This document shows positions 39,401 through 50,222 of a stretch of 64,000 nucleotides of DNA, one piece after another; the stretch's first letter is position 1, and the number at the start of each line of letters is the position of its first letter. A model generated the notes under the pieces. That model was not told where the DNA came from. It worked only from the letters and a program-made list of their open reading frames with translations, and did no database searches. The position numbers and the translations under genes were made by a program. The DNA lies in NCBI GenBank assembly GCA_964017155.1, contig OZ024854.1:46196423-46260422 (forward strand), given 5' to 3'. This DNA is from Oasisia sp. SBJ-2009. Its lineage: Eukaryota > Annelida > Polychaeta > Sabellida > Siboglinidae.

Positions 39401-41491
39401 CGGCAACTGCGTAGTACCATAACAGATACAAAAGACCTTTTCCACAGCTAACCCACCATCAAGCATTGATATCGTAAATCACGCTATGAAAATGGATGTA
39501 ACACATGTTTCTCATTTGTGACCCGCCACGCCAAAATGAGATGCTTCTCGCTGGAGCTTATAACGATATACAAGCCAAAACATTATGACTCATTTCTTTT
39601 CAAAAATTACTTTCCAGTGGCAATCGTTCCCAAATAGTATCATCTAACATATGCAAGTTGCTTAAATGTCATGACTAATGTTTAAATGTTTTTATCTGGG
39701 TGTGTTTTGACACCTATCAAACGTTGTTTAATGAGTGTGATTGTTTTAGACACGAAAAATTACCCACTTTCTCTTCAAGAATAATCCAAGTAAATTGTCT
39801 CTGATGGCGCTATGTTTGATACCCCCGGAAAGCTGGATTTATACTATAAACACTGACAGCATTTTCATTAGACTTTCCATAAATTTACATGTTAATGGAG
39901 GTTTCGTAAAGGCTAAGCGTCACCTCGTAACCAAAAATCAGCTCTCTGATTGGCCAGCTGTCATTTACGCACGTCAGACCAACTTCCGGTCTTTTTTACG
40001 CGCATTTTCCCTTGACAATTCACTGTTATAACGAACGATTTCAGTATTATTATATGAATTTATGCAAGGAGAACATTGTCTTTTATCTTCTAAATGAAAC
40101 TGCTCACTGTGGCCTCAGCGATACGAGTCTTAGAATAAGATATGTAGCAATCGACTATTTCATTCATGACTGTGACGGGGTATTTTTGACAGTTTAGTTT
40201 TACCGACTAGCATTACACTAAAATCTGGCAGTGGTAACTAATTTCTCTCACCACTAAAAATACAGTACGTAAGGCAATCTAATATAAATATTTTTTTAAT
40301 AATAATGTAATGAGTGTGTAATGTATTGACTGGTTTGTTTGCCTTATGAAAATGCACTGCGTAAAACTTTCAAATACGCCAACTGCTATTACATCCTATG
40401 TTTGCATCTGACCTGTCACTCTCGTCTCAGACTCGATGTGATGATCATGCCTGCCTATAAAGTGTTGTATTGGTGCTGATCATACTAAATTTTAAATATG
40501 GGTTTTAGGCTTCAAGCATAGATATACAATATCATAATTATTGTGTATTTAAACTGGTCCATCTGGAACAAAACGTGTCTGCAAGAAGTGAAATCTTCAC
40601 AAATAAAGGAGTGAAAACTTTAAAGCCGTTTTTCTCAGATTAGTACATTTGGCATATTCGACCTTCAAATAGGCGTATCTCTGGAAATAATGTGACTATA
40701 AATAAAATTGAGGTATCATTATTTCCGTCTGAATCTGCTCTATCCAAATATCCAATAAAAGCCCTACCATTATTTTTGAGAAGCGCCTCATTTTGGCGTG
40801 GCGGGTCACATTTATTTTAGTACATAATACACACCTCGACTGACTTGTGTGCAAGTGAGCTAACAAACATCTGTGGACCATAACATATTTGACTTGACAA
40901 AATGTTTATCTTGCATAAAGTGCATATATTCTTGCAACACAGATGCGAAGACGACGTGTACATCTGAATGTCTTGGATTTGTGGAATAATGGGGTGGTTA
41001 TTTCTGCACTGAGGAATAAATGCACATTTACAACTTGAGGCACTTATTCCACATCCTGAACTATAATATGCATAGCCAGATGTATTCCATTTCCCAACAT
41101 AAAAACGAATCTTACACAGTCTGGAAATCTAAATAAATTAAAAACATGTCACTGGCGACTCTGGGTTCAACCGCAATTCACACGCAATTGTTCAAGTCAC
41201 ACGAAAAAAATCTATGAAATATTAAAAAAATCAATAACTGCGTCTGTGGCGAGACTAAAAATATGTGTCCCAGTGGATGCCCGTGAATAAACTCTGAGGA
41301 ATTGTACATACGTCGTGCGCCATACTTCCACGCTGTTATAGTGGTCCCATAATAACGGTCATGGTTCCTTAGAATCTGTTCTTTATCCATTCCCGTCAAT
41401 GCCGACATTCTTGCTGCGAGGTGTCTGTGTACATAAGGTCACAAATTATGTGTCAGCAATAAATCATATTGATAAATCATATCAATGATAT

Positions 41492-41543
<52 letters not shown>

Positions 41544-44500
41544 TACATATATCTAATAATTTATAATTATATAACAAACATCAATACAGACTGATCATAT
41601 ACAGGCAGGGCATTACAATACTACACAGTTGGTGTTTATAGCCAGACAATTATGTAAAGCACCCTGCAGCTGTTGCAATTCATAATTTTAACTGCAAACA
41701 TATTATGTAGTAGTAAGCTGAAATATCAATAATTTCCCAGAATTTATAGACATGAACTATATGCCATATACTGGACAAGTATTTGTCAACAGCCAGATTC
41801 AGATGTATCAATCGTTAGTGTTAAGTCACACAGGTTTATTCCGCACTTAAGCCAAAAATAGTCATGCATACTTTATAACATCACCTTTCCTTTGCCCAAG
41901 ACAAACTGTCTAAAGCTAATGCAATACAGTGTATGTGCATTTACAGTTTGCAAACTCATTGATCAATTAAAAACAATATACTGAATCAATCAAAAATTAC
42001 CAGTTTCTCTACAATTGTTCAGTAATGGGACTTATGGATTGCTGAGTACTGCCAGTCTTACATGTAATAAATAAAAAATAAACTTATATAGCGCCAAATC
42101 TAGCTTAAAAACTATTCAGGGCGCTTTACATGTACATGATAACATGTTCTTAAAACGAATTACCCAAATGTATAACTAAAACAAAATTAACTGTATATTA
42201 TATAAAAGTGCATAAAGACAGACTAATAAAAACATTATAAATAAATAAATAAATAAATATAGAAAGGCTAAAAAAAAAATACACAAGGTCATTTAGGCAG
42301 AAGTAATGTTCTCTTCGACGCATTGTCTCTTCATTTAATAATTTATGCATCAGCCAAAGTATTGGTTAAAATAGAGCGTCTTTAAGGCATTCTTAAAAGA
42401 GTTCTCATTGCACAGTTCTCTTATTGAGAACGGTAGTCTGTTCCACAGGTCCGGAGCAGCTGCGGGGAAACTCGCATCTCCAGCTTTGCAATTTATTTTA
42501 GGTCTTTTAAGCTGTTTGGTTCCCTCTGAGCGAAGTGCTCTGGTTGGCGTGTAGATGCAAATAAGGTCACGCAAGTACACTGGTCCACGACAGTTGACCG
42601 CTCTGTGGACGAGTAACATTACTTTGAAACAGACACGTTCCCGGACCGGAAGCCAATGGAGTTCCTTCAGCACAGGCGTGATGTTGGAGTATTTTGGTAC
42701 GCGCATGATCAGTCTAGCGGCAGTATTTTGAAGACGCTGTAGTCTGGCAAAGTTCTTGTCAACTGTGCCATATAGAAGAGAATTACAATAGTCAAGCCTT
42801 GATGTCACGAGTGCGTTGACCACCCTCTCCCTCGTCTGTCTTGGCAAGAACTTGTTAATTTGACCGATGTGATGGATGTGGAAATAGCAGCATCGAACAA
42901 TTTCTGATGTGTTGGCAGACATGTTCATGTGATTGTCCAAGTACACACCAAGGTTTTTCACTTTATCAACGGCTTGGATGAGTGCACCACCAACACTGAT
43001 GCTAAGTTCCTTAATTAATTTCTTTGCGGATACAGGCACAATCGGAAGGAACTCAGTTTTCTGATCATTTACTTTGAGATAATTTGAGGTGAGCCACTCT
43101 CGAATGTCCATTATGCAGTCTTGAAGACGTCGTATAGCTTCGGATAGTGATGTAGGATTGAGATCAAACGTATGCATCAATTGCAGGTCGTCAGCGTAGT
43201 GGTGAAACTTGACGCCGTGTCTTCTGATGACATCGCCGACTGGTTGGACATACAATGAGAACAGTGCTGGGCCCAGCACGGATCCCTGCGGCACTCCTGT
43301 GGTACACGTGTAGTTTTCTGATGTAGCCTGACCAATCACAACCCTCTGTTTGCGGTCCTGCAGATAGGATGCAACCCACCGTAGGGCGTAACCCTGAATA
43401 CCATAACGCTTGCTGAGCCGATTGAGTAGTATGGTGTGGTCAATTGTGTCGAAAGCTGAACTCAGGTCAAGTAGGACAAGCAGAGTACCTTTCTTGCGAT
43501 CCAAGGCCGCCCGGATATCGCTGCAGACTCTCAACAAGGCGGTTTCTGTTGAATGTAGTCTTCGATATGCAGACTGGAATGGTTCGTTCAGGTTTTGTGA
43601 ATCAAGATGATCAGACAATCGCAGAGCAACGACCTTTTCAATAACCTTGGATAGATGAGAGAGAGTGCTAACGGGTCGATAGTTACGTAGAATATCACGG
43701 TCTAAAGACGGCTTCTTTAATAATGGGTGAACACAGGCCATCTTTAGAGCAGATGGCATTGTCCCTTCCTCCAATGACTTATTAGTAATAGCGGCGATGA
43801 CCGGTGTCAGATAGAATATTGACCCGCGTAGAAAAGTGACCCGGGGGTCAAAATACTATAATAGAAAATTGACCCGCCCTATGGAAAAGGGACCCGCCCC
43901 TTGTTTCTTCATGGATTTATTTTTTTTGGATGTATTTGAGTATTAATTACATTGAAGGTAATGTTTTGTTTATATTTATACAACATTGCACTTTGATACA
44001 TTAATAATATTATTGTTATGCCATAATACTTTTTTCCAGTGAAAGATCTCCTTTTCAAACTGGCAATGCTCAGTTGGCATATTTTTTTGACACTTGCACC
44101 AACAACACCAGTGTTTTATTTTGTGTCCAATTTCATGGAAAATATTTTGCTTGGGCCACATTCTGCTAACTGCCTTAGGCAAATGAGGTGGGGGGGGGGG
44201 TCATATTTCTATGGTATAGTATATTGACCCGGAGCTCATAATAGTCAATGTTATAAAAAATATTTGGCAATTTATAAGGTTATGTGATGGTGTATGATTC
44301 ATACAAGCATCATAATAAATATCCATTTGATAATTACCGAATAAATGTTTTGCAGTGGGGGGGTCATATTTCTATGGTATAGTATATTGACCCGGGTCAA
44401 TATACTATACCATAGAAATGTGACCCCCCCCACCCAAAAAAAACTGGTTGGTATTACCAAGTAGACATTTCTCTGTGAAGTTTGTATAATAAATCTACAA

Positions 44501-47197
44501 GCCCGTAAACATCCAAATAGGCAAATTTTTATAGTTTTCTATGTATAACAAGCCACGGGTCAATATACTATACCATAGAAATGTGACCCCCCACCCCCCA
44601 AAAAAAACTGGTTGCTATTACCAAGTAGACATTTCTCTGTGAAGTTTGTATAATAAATCTACATTTAATATTATGATTAAAACCATTATTTAAAATATAT
44701 ATCCATAAAATATGGGGCGGGTCATTTTTCTATAGGGCGGGTCATTTTTCTATAACTGAAAATCTATGGAAAAGTGACCCGCGGGTCATTATTCTATATA
44801 GAATAGTGACCCGCGGGTCACTTTACCCCCGGGTCAATATTCTATATGACACCGGCACCAATGATGACAGGCACTGCTGAATCTGTTTGCGTGGCAGCGG
44901 ATCAAGTTCACAGGTCTTAGTTAGACCTAACACAAACTTTTCTATTTCTACATCAGATGTGGGGTCGAACGAAACGAGTGGTTCTGTGAAGCATGTTTTC
45001 TCTACCAGTGGTGGGTTTAAGGAGCGCGGCACTTCTAGCTCTGCCCGAATCATTCGCACTTTCTCACTGAAGTGTTGTGCAAACTTGCTACAACCATCTA
45101 CATGTGTGCTGCATTCAGGATTGGTAAGACAGTATCAACATATTTTCCTGATTTGTTCAGGTGACAGGTTCTGTGAGTGTTCTCAATACCCCTTTTCCTT
45201 CCCACCCAAACAGTAACTACCATTTGACAGATGGTAAACAATGGAGCAATTCCAAAATCTAAAATCATCACTGGTAAGGAATGGGTTGAATACTTGTGCT
45301 TGACACTGCTTGTGCATACAAATATATATTTTCATGTATTAGAATTGCATTTTGAAATGAAAAGGTCTTGTTCAATAGTAGTTGCAAACTCATCAAATAC
45401 ATTTCAATTAGTAACCTGGAATACAAAATAATACTTCTCCACTGGTTTACCTGTGTGACATCAGACACAACATTAAGTGCTGATCTGATAACATACAGGT
45501 AATATGTTTTCAACAAATAGTACTAATGCAGCTCTTGAATAATAATGTACTACTACTATAGTTGTTCTACCCAGCCAAAACCTGCTTGACCTATTAGCAT
45601 CATACCAGGAACTGTACTTGATAGTTGATAAGCTTACGATTTGGCTGTTGATAAGTGGTGGATAATCGGCGGATATGTGTACGAGCAGCCTTCACGCATT
45701 AATTGCAGTACAGGTGTATATAGTAGCTACTTCCCAGAGAAGTTGAGATAGTGTCTGATTGAACAGGTCTGTCAGGGAAGTAGAGTGTAAAGCGCTTTGG
45801 CCATTCCTGAGGATTGGGTACTGCCCTATATAAGAACCTACCTTTAAGTACTTATACTTCATGTAACGTAGTTGTACTTTGAACTGTACTTAATAAAATG
45901 GCCTTTGGGTGCTGGTATTTAACTGAGTCTGACTCACCTCAATAAACTGGGTATTAATTTAATAATTATTTTGGACAATCAATGGACATGAGCCAAAACA
46001 ACTGTCTAATTCATGTTCCATCAATTGTATGACTTTTGGCAAATTGTATTCTATCTTTCAACGTCCAGTATATTTTCTGGACAAACTATCCAAAGCTAAT
46101 CAAATCTGTGGATATCTTGCTTAATACTTTTTATAGTGCTTATTTTTAACAACATTTAGTTTTGCTATGCCAAATGGTGCTGACGTACCTTAGCACAGCA
46201 TTGGGTGTGTTGTCCATGGTACTACCCGTTGAATAGCCTCCCATATTACGAAAGATTTGCTCCATGTAGGTGTAAGTCTTATCCGGTTTCTCATGCGCTA
46301 CTTGGAAGAGAGTCTAAATATAAACGGATAAACATTTTATTGTATGCTTTAAAAAAACTTATTACATTTCACTGTGTGGTTTCATCAGCAGCTGAATGCT
46401 TAAATGTAATGTCTAAAAGTTCTCATTAGTTACAATGTTAATGTTAAATAAGTAGGTCAATAATAAAGATGAGTAGGGGTTTTGTAATGTTTAAAATTTA
46501 TAATGAGTTGTTCAACCACTTATTTTGCATTCAGTCTATATATGGCAGCGGCAGATACTATAATTATGAAAATGTTATGAACATTGCTTATCTGTGGATA
46601 AGTAACTAGATAAAACATGTCTTTCTGAAATAGAAGTTTTATAACTTTATACAAATATAATAAATGGTATTCGTGAACAGACATCATCGGTTGACACAGA
46701 GGCAATGGAAACGAACACGTTTACTCGTTCAGCGAAAGGCGGCGCACCGATTACGTCTTTTATTAGGGCGTTTACGGTAATGTCAGGTCGCCTCGACCTG
46801 CGCAGCAGCCGAGGCACCGTGACCTCTTTTCGGGGGATTCCTTACAAATAGTGCCTACGTTTTACTAGAATGGCGTTGAAAATAGAAACGTTACCTGCGT
46901 GACGACGAAGCCATTGCTGTGGTAAGGTAGCGGGAACTGATGTATGACAATGCGTACTTTTGCGGCGTCGTACGTTCGGGAAAGCCTGTTTAGCGTCGTC
47001 CATGCCTGGAAACTATCTGGACAGAGCATCTCGAGAAAAACTTCAATCTGAATCGGCGCTGAAGCCGAACCGTTGCCAAGCACCATACCCAAAGACCGTG
47101 CCGGGATTGGTACAGGCGCTTGCGACCCGTGCAAATACCCCACCTGATTGTTCAACCAGAATATTAGCGCAAACGTCGACACAGCGATCGACCCCAT
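36392..47197 (-). CDS. Secreted DsbA/thioredoxin-fold protein, 5 exons, 260 aa
   Basis: Assembled by splice sites and phase: 46895-47197, 46189-46313, 41312-41424, 39006-39148, 36392-36490 (783 nt with stop). Residues 1-20 look like a signal peptide (VSTFALIFWL core). Then IQIEVFLEMLCPDSFQAW at 50-66: beta strand plus active-site turn, with CPDS at 59-62 where DsbA proteins have CPxC. RIVIHQFPLPYHSNGF follows. Near the end RGVAGTPWHFVNG (181-193) gives the cis-proline loop (Pro187) and a VNG turn, then DYRAIIDPLL. This order matches the eukaryotic DSBA-like thioredoxin family, of which plants have well-known CPDS members. The tail MVLILLTVSSLVVL ends the protein, suggesting a GPI signal or membrane anchor. 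With one cysteine in the motif it is probably not a classical oxidase; function unknown. Exons 1-4 are firm; exon 5 is less sure. Confidence 0.75.
36616..36803. mobile_element. TTAA-flanked miniature element (188 bp)
   Basis: TTAA at 36612-36615 and 36804-36807. Inverted tips are CCCTTTAGTCC at the left and CGCTTTAGGCC (inverted) at the right. TTAA target duplication and C-rich tips suggest the piggyBac group. It lies 120 bp from DsbA-like exon 5, inside intron 4. Confidence 0.65.
37501..38835. mobile_element. Long-inverted-repeat element with GCGCATGCGC core, host of a nested insertion
   Basis: Arms of about 130 bp: left TGTCGCGCTTAC at 37501, then TTTCTGCGCATGCGCG, then AATGTAAAATCATCAATGTG. 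The same order appears inverted from about 38705 to 38835. A 16-bp direct repeat (AAAATATTAATACCGT) lies at 37485-37500 and 38852-38867. It sits in intron 4 of the DsbA-like gene, and the read-through frame of exon 4 ends inside its right arm. Related copies are at 48924, 60262 and 60755. Confidence 0.85.
37637..38499. mobile_element. Nested TTAA-type element, 863 bp
   Basis: Flanked by TTAA at 37633-37636 and 38500-38503. Inverted tips AGGACAAAAAA at both ends, with arms similar for about 100 bp. The related copy near 49050 shows the uninterrupted target (CTGTTCGATAACTCTCC), which confirms the boundaries. The open frame inside (37854-38147) has no transposase motif I can see, so this is a non-autonomous element. 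Confidence 0.88.
39006..39148 (-). CDS. DsbA-like gene exon 4 (cis-Pro loop)
   Basis: Acceptor CGTTGCCAG at 39149, encoding GVAGTPWHFVNGVELSQNAD to SPVLSFL. A GTTAGT donor at 39005 ends it in phase 0. If that donor is not used, the frame runs on to 38793, ending inside the right arm of the neighbouring transposon. Confidence 0.8.
39518..40809. mobile_element. DNA transposon with ~32-bp inverted tips, 1,292 bp
   Basis: Left tip GTGACCCGCCACGCCAAAAT. The right end carries the inverse with two mismatches through GAGAAGCG. ATTT flanks both sides (39514-39517 and 40810-40813), a possible 4-bp target duplication. No transposase frame is present. It lies in intron 3 of the DsbA-like gene. Confidence 0.8.
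41312..41424 (-). CDS. DsbA-like gene exon 3
   Basis: Acceptor TGTACACAG, encoding HLAARMSALTGMDKEQILRN to AWKYGAR, donor GTATGT. Phase 2 in and phase 1 out both match the neighbouring exons, and ARRGVAGTP across the next junction matches the family's pattern before the cis-Pro loop. Confidence 0.78.
41487..41546. repeat. (AT)n/(GTATAT)n microsatellite
   Basis: TA tract with interspersed GTATAT and a mirror CATATA end, in intron 2 of the DsbA-like gene. Confidence 0.9.
42350..43774 (-). pseudogene. Reverse transcriptase fragment of the LINE
   Basis: 474 codons without a stop, covering most of the palm with the catalytic YADD, the thumb, and the C-terminal conserved block (RLDYCNSLLYG, LQNTAARLI, ELHWLPV, LWNRLPFSIR). 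It is an RNA-directed DNA polymerase relic. The intact frame suggests fairly recent insertion, but the copy lacks its N terminus and endonuclease and so cannot be autonomous. Confidence 0.93.
43805..44851. mobile_element. Palindromic GACCC-repeat element inserted in the LINE, 1,047 bp
   Basis: Inverted tips TGTCAGATAGAATATTGACCC and TGTCATATAGAATATTGACC, flanked by CCGG on both sides (43801-43804, 44852-44855). Removing it restores the LINE reading frame. Inside, GACCC and GGGTC phrases alternate in both orientations. A perfect palindrome with 26-bp arms is centred at 44393/44394, and a ~105-bp unit is directly repeated (44394-44505, 44558-44663). There is no coding capacity. It is a foldback-like element of unassigned class. 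Confidence 0.88.
45126..46188 (-). other. Rest of DsbA-like intron 2 (upstream part), with a SINE
   Basis: AT-rich with no gene. It holds the SINE-like copy at 45655-45850. Confidence 0.6.
45655..45850 (+). mobile_element. SINE-like element, copy 1
   Basis: Shares GGATATGTGTACGAGCAGC, TTCACGCATTAATTG, GTAAAGCG and CTATATAAGAAC in the same order with 53065-53200. The tail GTAAAGCGCTTTGG...CTATATAAG resembles L2/CR1 3' ends, so it may be mobilised by such LINEs. No clear tRNA head was identified. Confidence 0.75.
46189..46313 (-). CDS. DsbA-like gene exon 2
   Basis: Acceptor TATTTAG, encoding TLFQVAHEKPDKTYTYMEQI to NTPNAVL, donor GTACGT, phase 0 in and phase 2 out. This is the helical insert between the active-site half and the cis-Pro half. 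Confidence 0.78.
46895..47197 (-). CDS. DsbA-like gene exon 1 (signal peptide and CPDS motif)
   Basis: 101 codons from ATG to FVVTQ, donor GTAACG. Its GC- and CpG-rich composition and the hydrophobic N-terminal segment support this ATG. Upstream sequence (47200-47400) is also CpG-rich, as expected for a promoter. Confidence 0.85.
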
Positions 47198-47778
47198 GTT
47201 GTCTAGTTCGAGTCCCAGGCTAGCTGCGCATTATGATGGGCTCAATGACACGTCCCACTGTTGTACGATAAACACTAGGTGGCGCGGCAGTGTTGAATAG
47301 GAAAATACAATAGCGGGGACAATATAGCGCCGTACGAGTTGCGTGGTGGCGCTTTTCTTTGATGCTGACAGCATTCGTCGATTATGTGATCGCTACATCA
47401 TATTTTATATAATAAAGTACGCAAAACGGAGCAGCACGTGATCCTGTAGTTAAGGGAAACAACTGCAGGCCCGCCCTACGTATTCTACCATGTATATTCA
47501 TGTTATATATACCCCTGGCGCTATATGCGTGTGCTTATAGTCTACGAGAGCTACTAGGTGAGCACAATTGCCATGAAAGCCACGCAACGATTGATCACTG
47601 GCTTACATACGAAAAGCACAGACGTAAAAAACATACGTGATGACACAAATTATATTTAGTGCATAAATATATAGGCGTTGGAACGTCGTGAATTTTGAAG
47701 ACGAAGGCTCACCAAAATCGTTTAGCACAAGAACAAATAGCAATATTATATCCATTTGATATTATATTCTGTCATGTT
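47198..47778. promoter_or_regulatory. Upstream region of the DsbA-like gene
   Basis: CpG-rich for about 200 bp next to the start codon, then AT-rich. No further element seen before the hAT insertion at 47779. Confidence 0.45.
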
Positions 47779-47854
47779 CAGGGGCGTCGATCCGGTTTTA
47801 AAAGTGGGGGGGGGGGACGGAGGACCAATTTATATACACATGTATGCATAATAA

Positions 47855-47936
47855 ATATATATATTATATATAATATATATATATTATAATATGTCACATA
47901 TATATATATTATATATATAATATATATATGACATGC

Positions 47937-48025
<89 letters not shown>
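47855..48025. repeat. (AT)n microsatellite inside the hAT element
   Basis: TA-rich tract with ATATTATATATAAT palindromes passing into pure (TA)n. Confidence 0.95.
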
Positions 48026-48923
48026 CCTGAAATACACATAAGTATTTTTTTTAATATAAAACATAATTCATTGTTGGTCTAGTGTTAATTCTGAACTAAA
48101 AAGCCTTTATGTTATGCTATTTATAATAGTTATGTTTGCAACATATATTTGAAGAGGGGTCATGGCCTACCCCAATCACTGAACATTTGGGGGTAGACTT
48201 TGGACCCAACACTACTTGCTTGATTCATAGAGTGACAAGATGCAGAGCTTACAGGGGTGCCTGTGTAGGACTGCCCAATCCCACCGTTTGGCAAAGAAAG
48301 TTGTCATAACTAAAATGAGATCAAATTTCACAAAGTGCATAAATCCTCTGGTTCCGCCGTAGGCGATACAAATATCCACCAGGGCGACCAGGCTGCAATC
48401 CAAGGGGTGACAGGGCAAACAAAAATAGTGCTTGATGGCTATATATCAATACAAGGGTGCAAAATGACAGAGCCCGGCAAGATGAATATTTACTGCTGCC
48501 AACCAAGCAATTTATTGTATTATTAATTTTACTACTAGACAGATGTAGGGTTTAAATTAAGAGAGGGGAGTGATCAGTCTCGCTATATATGCCTATAAAT
48601 TTGTTTTATGAACTGAAAAAGTATGAAGACATTTCCTATGCTGATCCCCTCAGACCGTGGGGTGGTCAGCGTCCCCCTCTTCCCCTACTGATCGACGCCC
48701 ATGCTGTGCCTGTGTAGAACTTCCCAATCCAACATTTTGGCAAAGAAATTTGTCATCACTCAAGTGGGAATAGGCTACACAAAGTGCAGGAATCCGCCAC
48801 TTCTGTCGTAGGCGATAAGCATCAATTAAGCAAGCGAAAGTGCAACACACATTTCATCATTTAAAATGTGCTTGATGGCTAGAGCCTATTAATAATATCA
48901 ACACAAGGTTGATAGAGCCCGGC

Positions 48924-49220
48924 AGCGGCTTACATTTTCCCGGTAGTGATAAACTTTCCGATTGGCCTTTCTGCGTATGCGCGACAAATTTAAAATCATC
49001 AGTGTGCAGCGAAATAACAAAGGATTTTTTGTATAAATGCCACGGGCTGTTCGATAACTCTCCTGTGATGACTACTGTGAAGAGTTGTCTAAAAAAATTA
49101 TGTTTGTTTAAATAACTACCACGGATTATGGCGCACTAACAGCAAAACATGCCTCAAAACTGATTTGCTTCGTGTTAATTTGCGATAAATATCTTTACTG
49201 AACTTTATATCGCGAGTTTA
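48924..49220 (+). mobile_element. Truncated GCGCATGCGC-family element
   Basis: Begins GCGGCTTACATTTTCCCGG and runs through the same blocks as the left arm of the 37501 element, then past its middle (ATTATGGCGCACTA, CATGCCTCAAAACTG). The right arm is absent. It preserves the target without the nested TTAA element. Confidence 0.8.
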
Positions 49221-49409
49221 TTGTCTAGCTAGTCCTATGTAGCGGCTTTTAAGATAGAGGAGTGTTGAGTCAGGCTATATGCCTCGCAATTTTTCTGACC
49301 TGAAAAGTGGGGGGACAATTCCTATGTTGTCCCCCCACCCTGAAAAGTGGGGGGGGGGGGGGGGACGCGTCCCCCCCGTCCCCCACCGATCGACGCCCGT
49401 GGTCATGTT

Positions 49410-49960
49410 TATTATAATTATGTGCATTATATCACCGATTGTACAAATTATGGCATATGCCTATAGGCTCTACGAATACAGTTATAGATATAGTATAAAA
49501 CTGCGCAATATATTAATTGGAAATAAAATGTAATAGTCTAATAAAAACACAATTCCTATATATACATTTCAAACAGTCTACTGATGATTCGAGTATTTAA
49601 TTCGCTGATGTTCGAATGCTTTTTTTTATAACTGGTAATTATTTAATTGGAAGTGAATTAACTGGCGCCTGGAATCGACGCGTGTGTCATATATAGGTAT
49701 ATATCACGTGATCGATATATCGCAACAATAAGTGATGACGTCACCACGTGACGCATCTGCATTGTTTCTGCGTGACAACCCATGGGCGGGGCCATGACGC
49801 CAGTGGTCATAGACATAATTTATTACATCTCGCGCCGGTAAGTGGATGCGACAGCTTTGCTATGTAGACAACGCTGGCCGCCAGCTCAGGCGGGGGGGGG
49901 GGGATTCGTAGGAACTGCGTGGTACGACACCGACGGAAAGAGATTTTATAAATATGGCTT
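49410..49960. other. Intergenic, nothing recognised
   Basis: AT-rich to about 49680, then CpG-containing with an ATATCACGTGATCGATATAT palindrome near 49700. No gene seen. Confidence 0.5.
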
Positions 49961-50222
49961 CCCTTACAAAAAAAGCATTTAAATACCATTGTTTTTTGAA
50001 TGGTACTTGAATGCTCATAGTGGGTATTATGGCCAAGGGTATTTGAATGGTATATGAATGTTTTTTGAGTGATATTTTGGATTCTTGGTACCGTTCAGTG
50101 GTATTGAATGGTATTCTATATTACCGTTGAGAGTACCACTGAGTTCTGCTGAAATATCATTGATATAATTAATTTAATGGCAATGATGCAGTGGTATACA
50201 ATTGGCTCTTTTTTTGTAAGGG
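49961..50222. mobile_element. Miniature inverted-repeat element, 262 bp
   Basis: Tips CCCTTACAAAAAAAG and its inverse CTTTTTTTGTAAGGG. Internal phrases TTGAATGGTA recur. Flanks are CTT and TTAG, each close to TTAA, so a piggyBac-like origin is possible but unproven. Confidence 0.75.

Larger units (their letters stand above)
42066..45125 (-). mobile_element. 5'-truncated CR1/L2-type LINE, split by an insertion
   Basis: The minus-strand frame 43774-42350 holds the reverse-transcriptase boxes LLVLLDLSSAFDTIDH, GVPQGSVLGPALF and YADDL, then the C-terminal ALVTSRLDYCNSLLYG region and a stop. Upstream sequence of the same ORF resumes at 44856-45120 (VSFDPTSDVEIEKFVLGL, ELDPLP), so a 1,047-bp insertion separates them. 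The 3' end carries GTAAAGCGCCCTGAATAG and GGCGCTATATAAG, then A/T-rich simple sequence, typical of L2-type tails. The endonuclease is missing (5' truncation). The ATG at 43774 is not a biological start. Confidence 0.92.
47779..49401. mobile_element. hAT-type non-autonomous element, 1,623 bp, perfect 8-bp TSD
   Basis: Tips CAGGGGCGTCGATC and (inverted) CACGGGCGTCGATC, flanked by GTCATGTT on both sides (47771-47778 and 49402-49409). An 8-bp duplication and CAGGG tips indicate the hAT superfamily. The right part is duplicated in tandem: 48237-48694 and 48704-49401 share the same order of blocks, and an internal copy of the right tip is at about 48685-48698. The second unit carries half of a GCGCATGCGC-type element (48924-49220). 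An AT microsatellite fills 47855-48025. No transposase. Confidence 0.9.
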
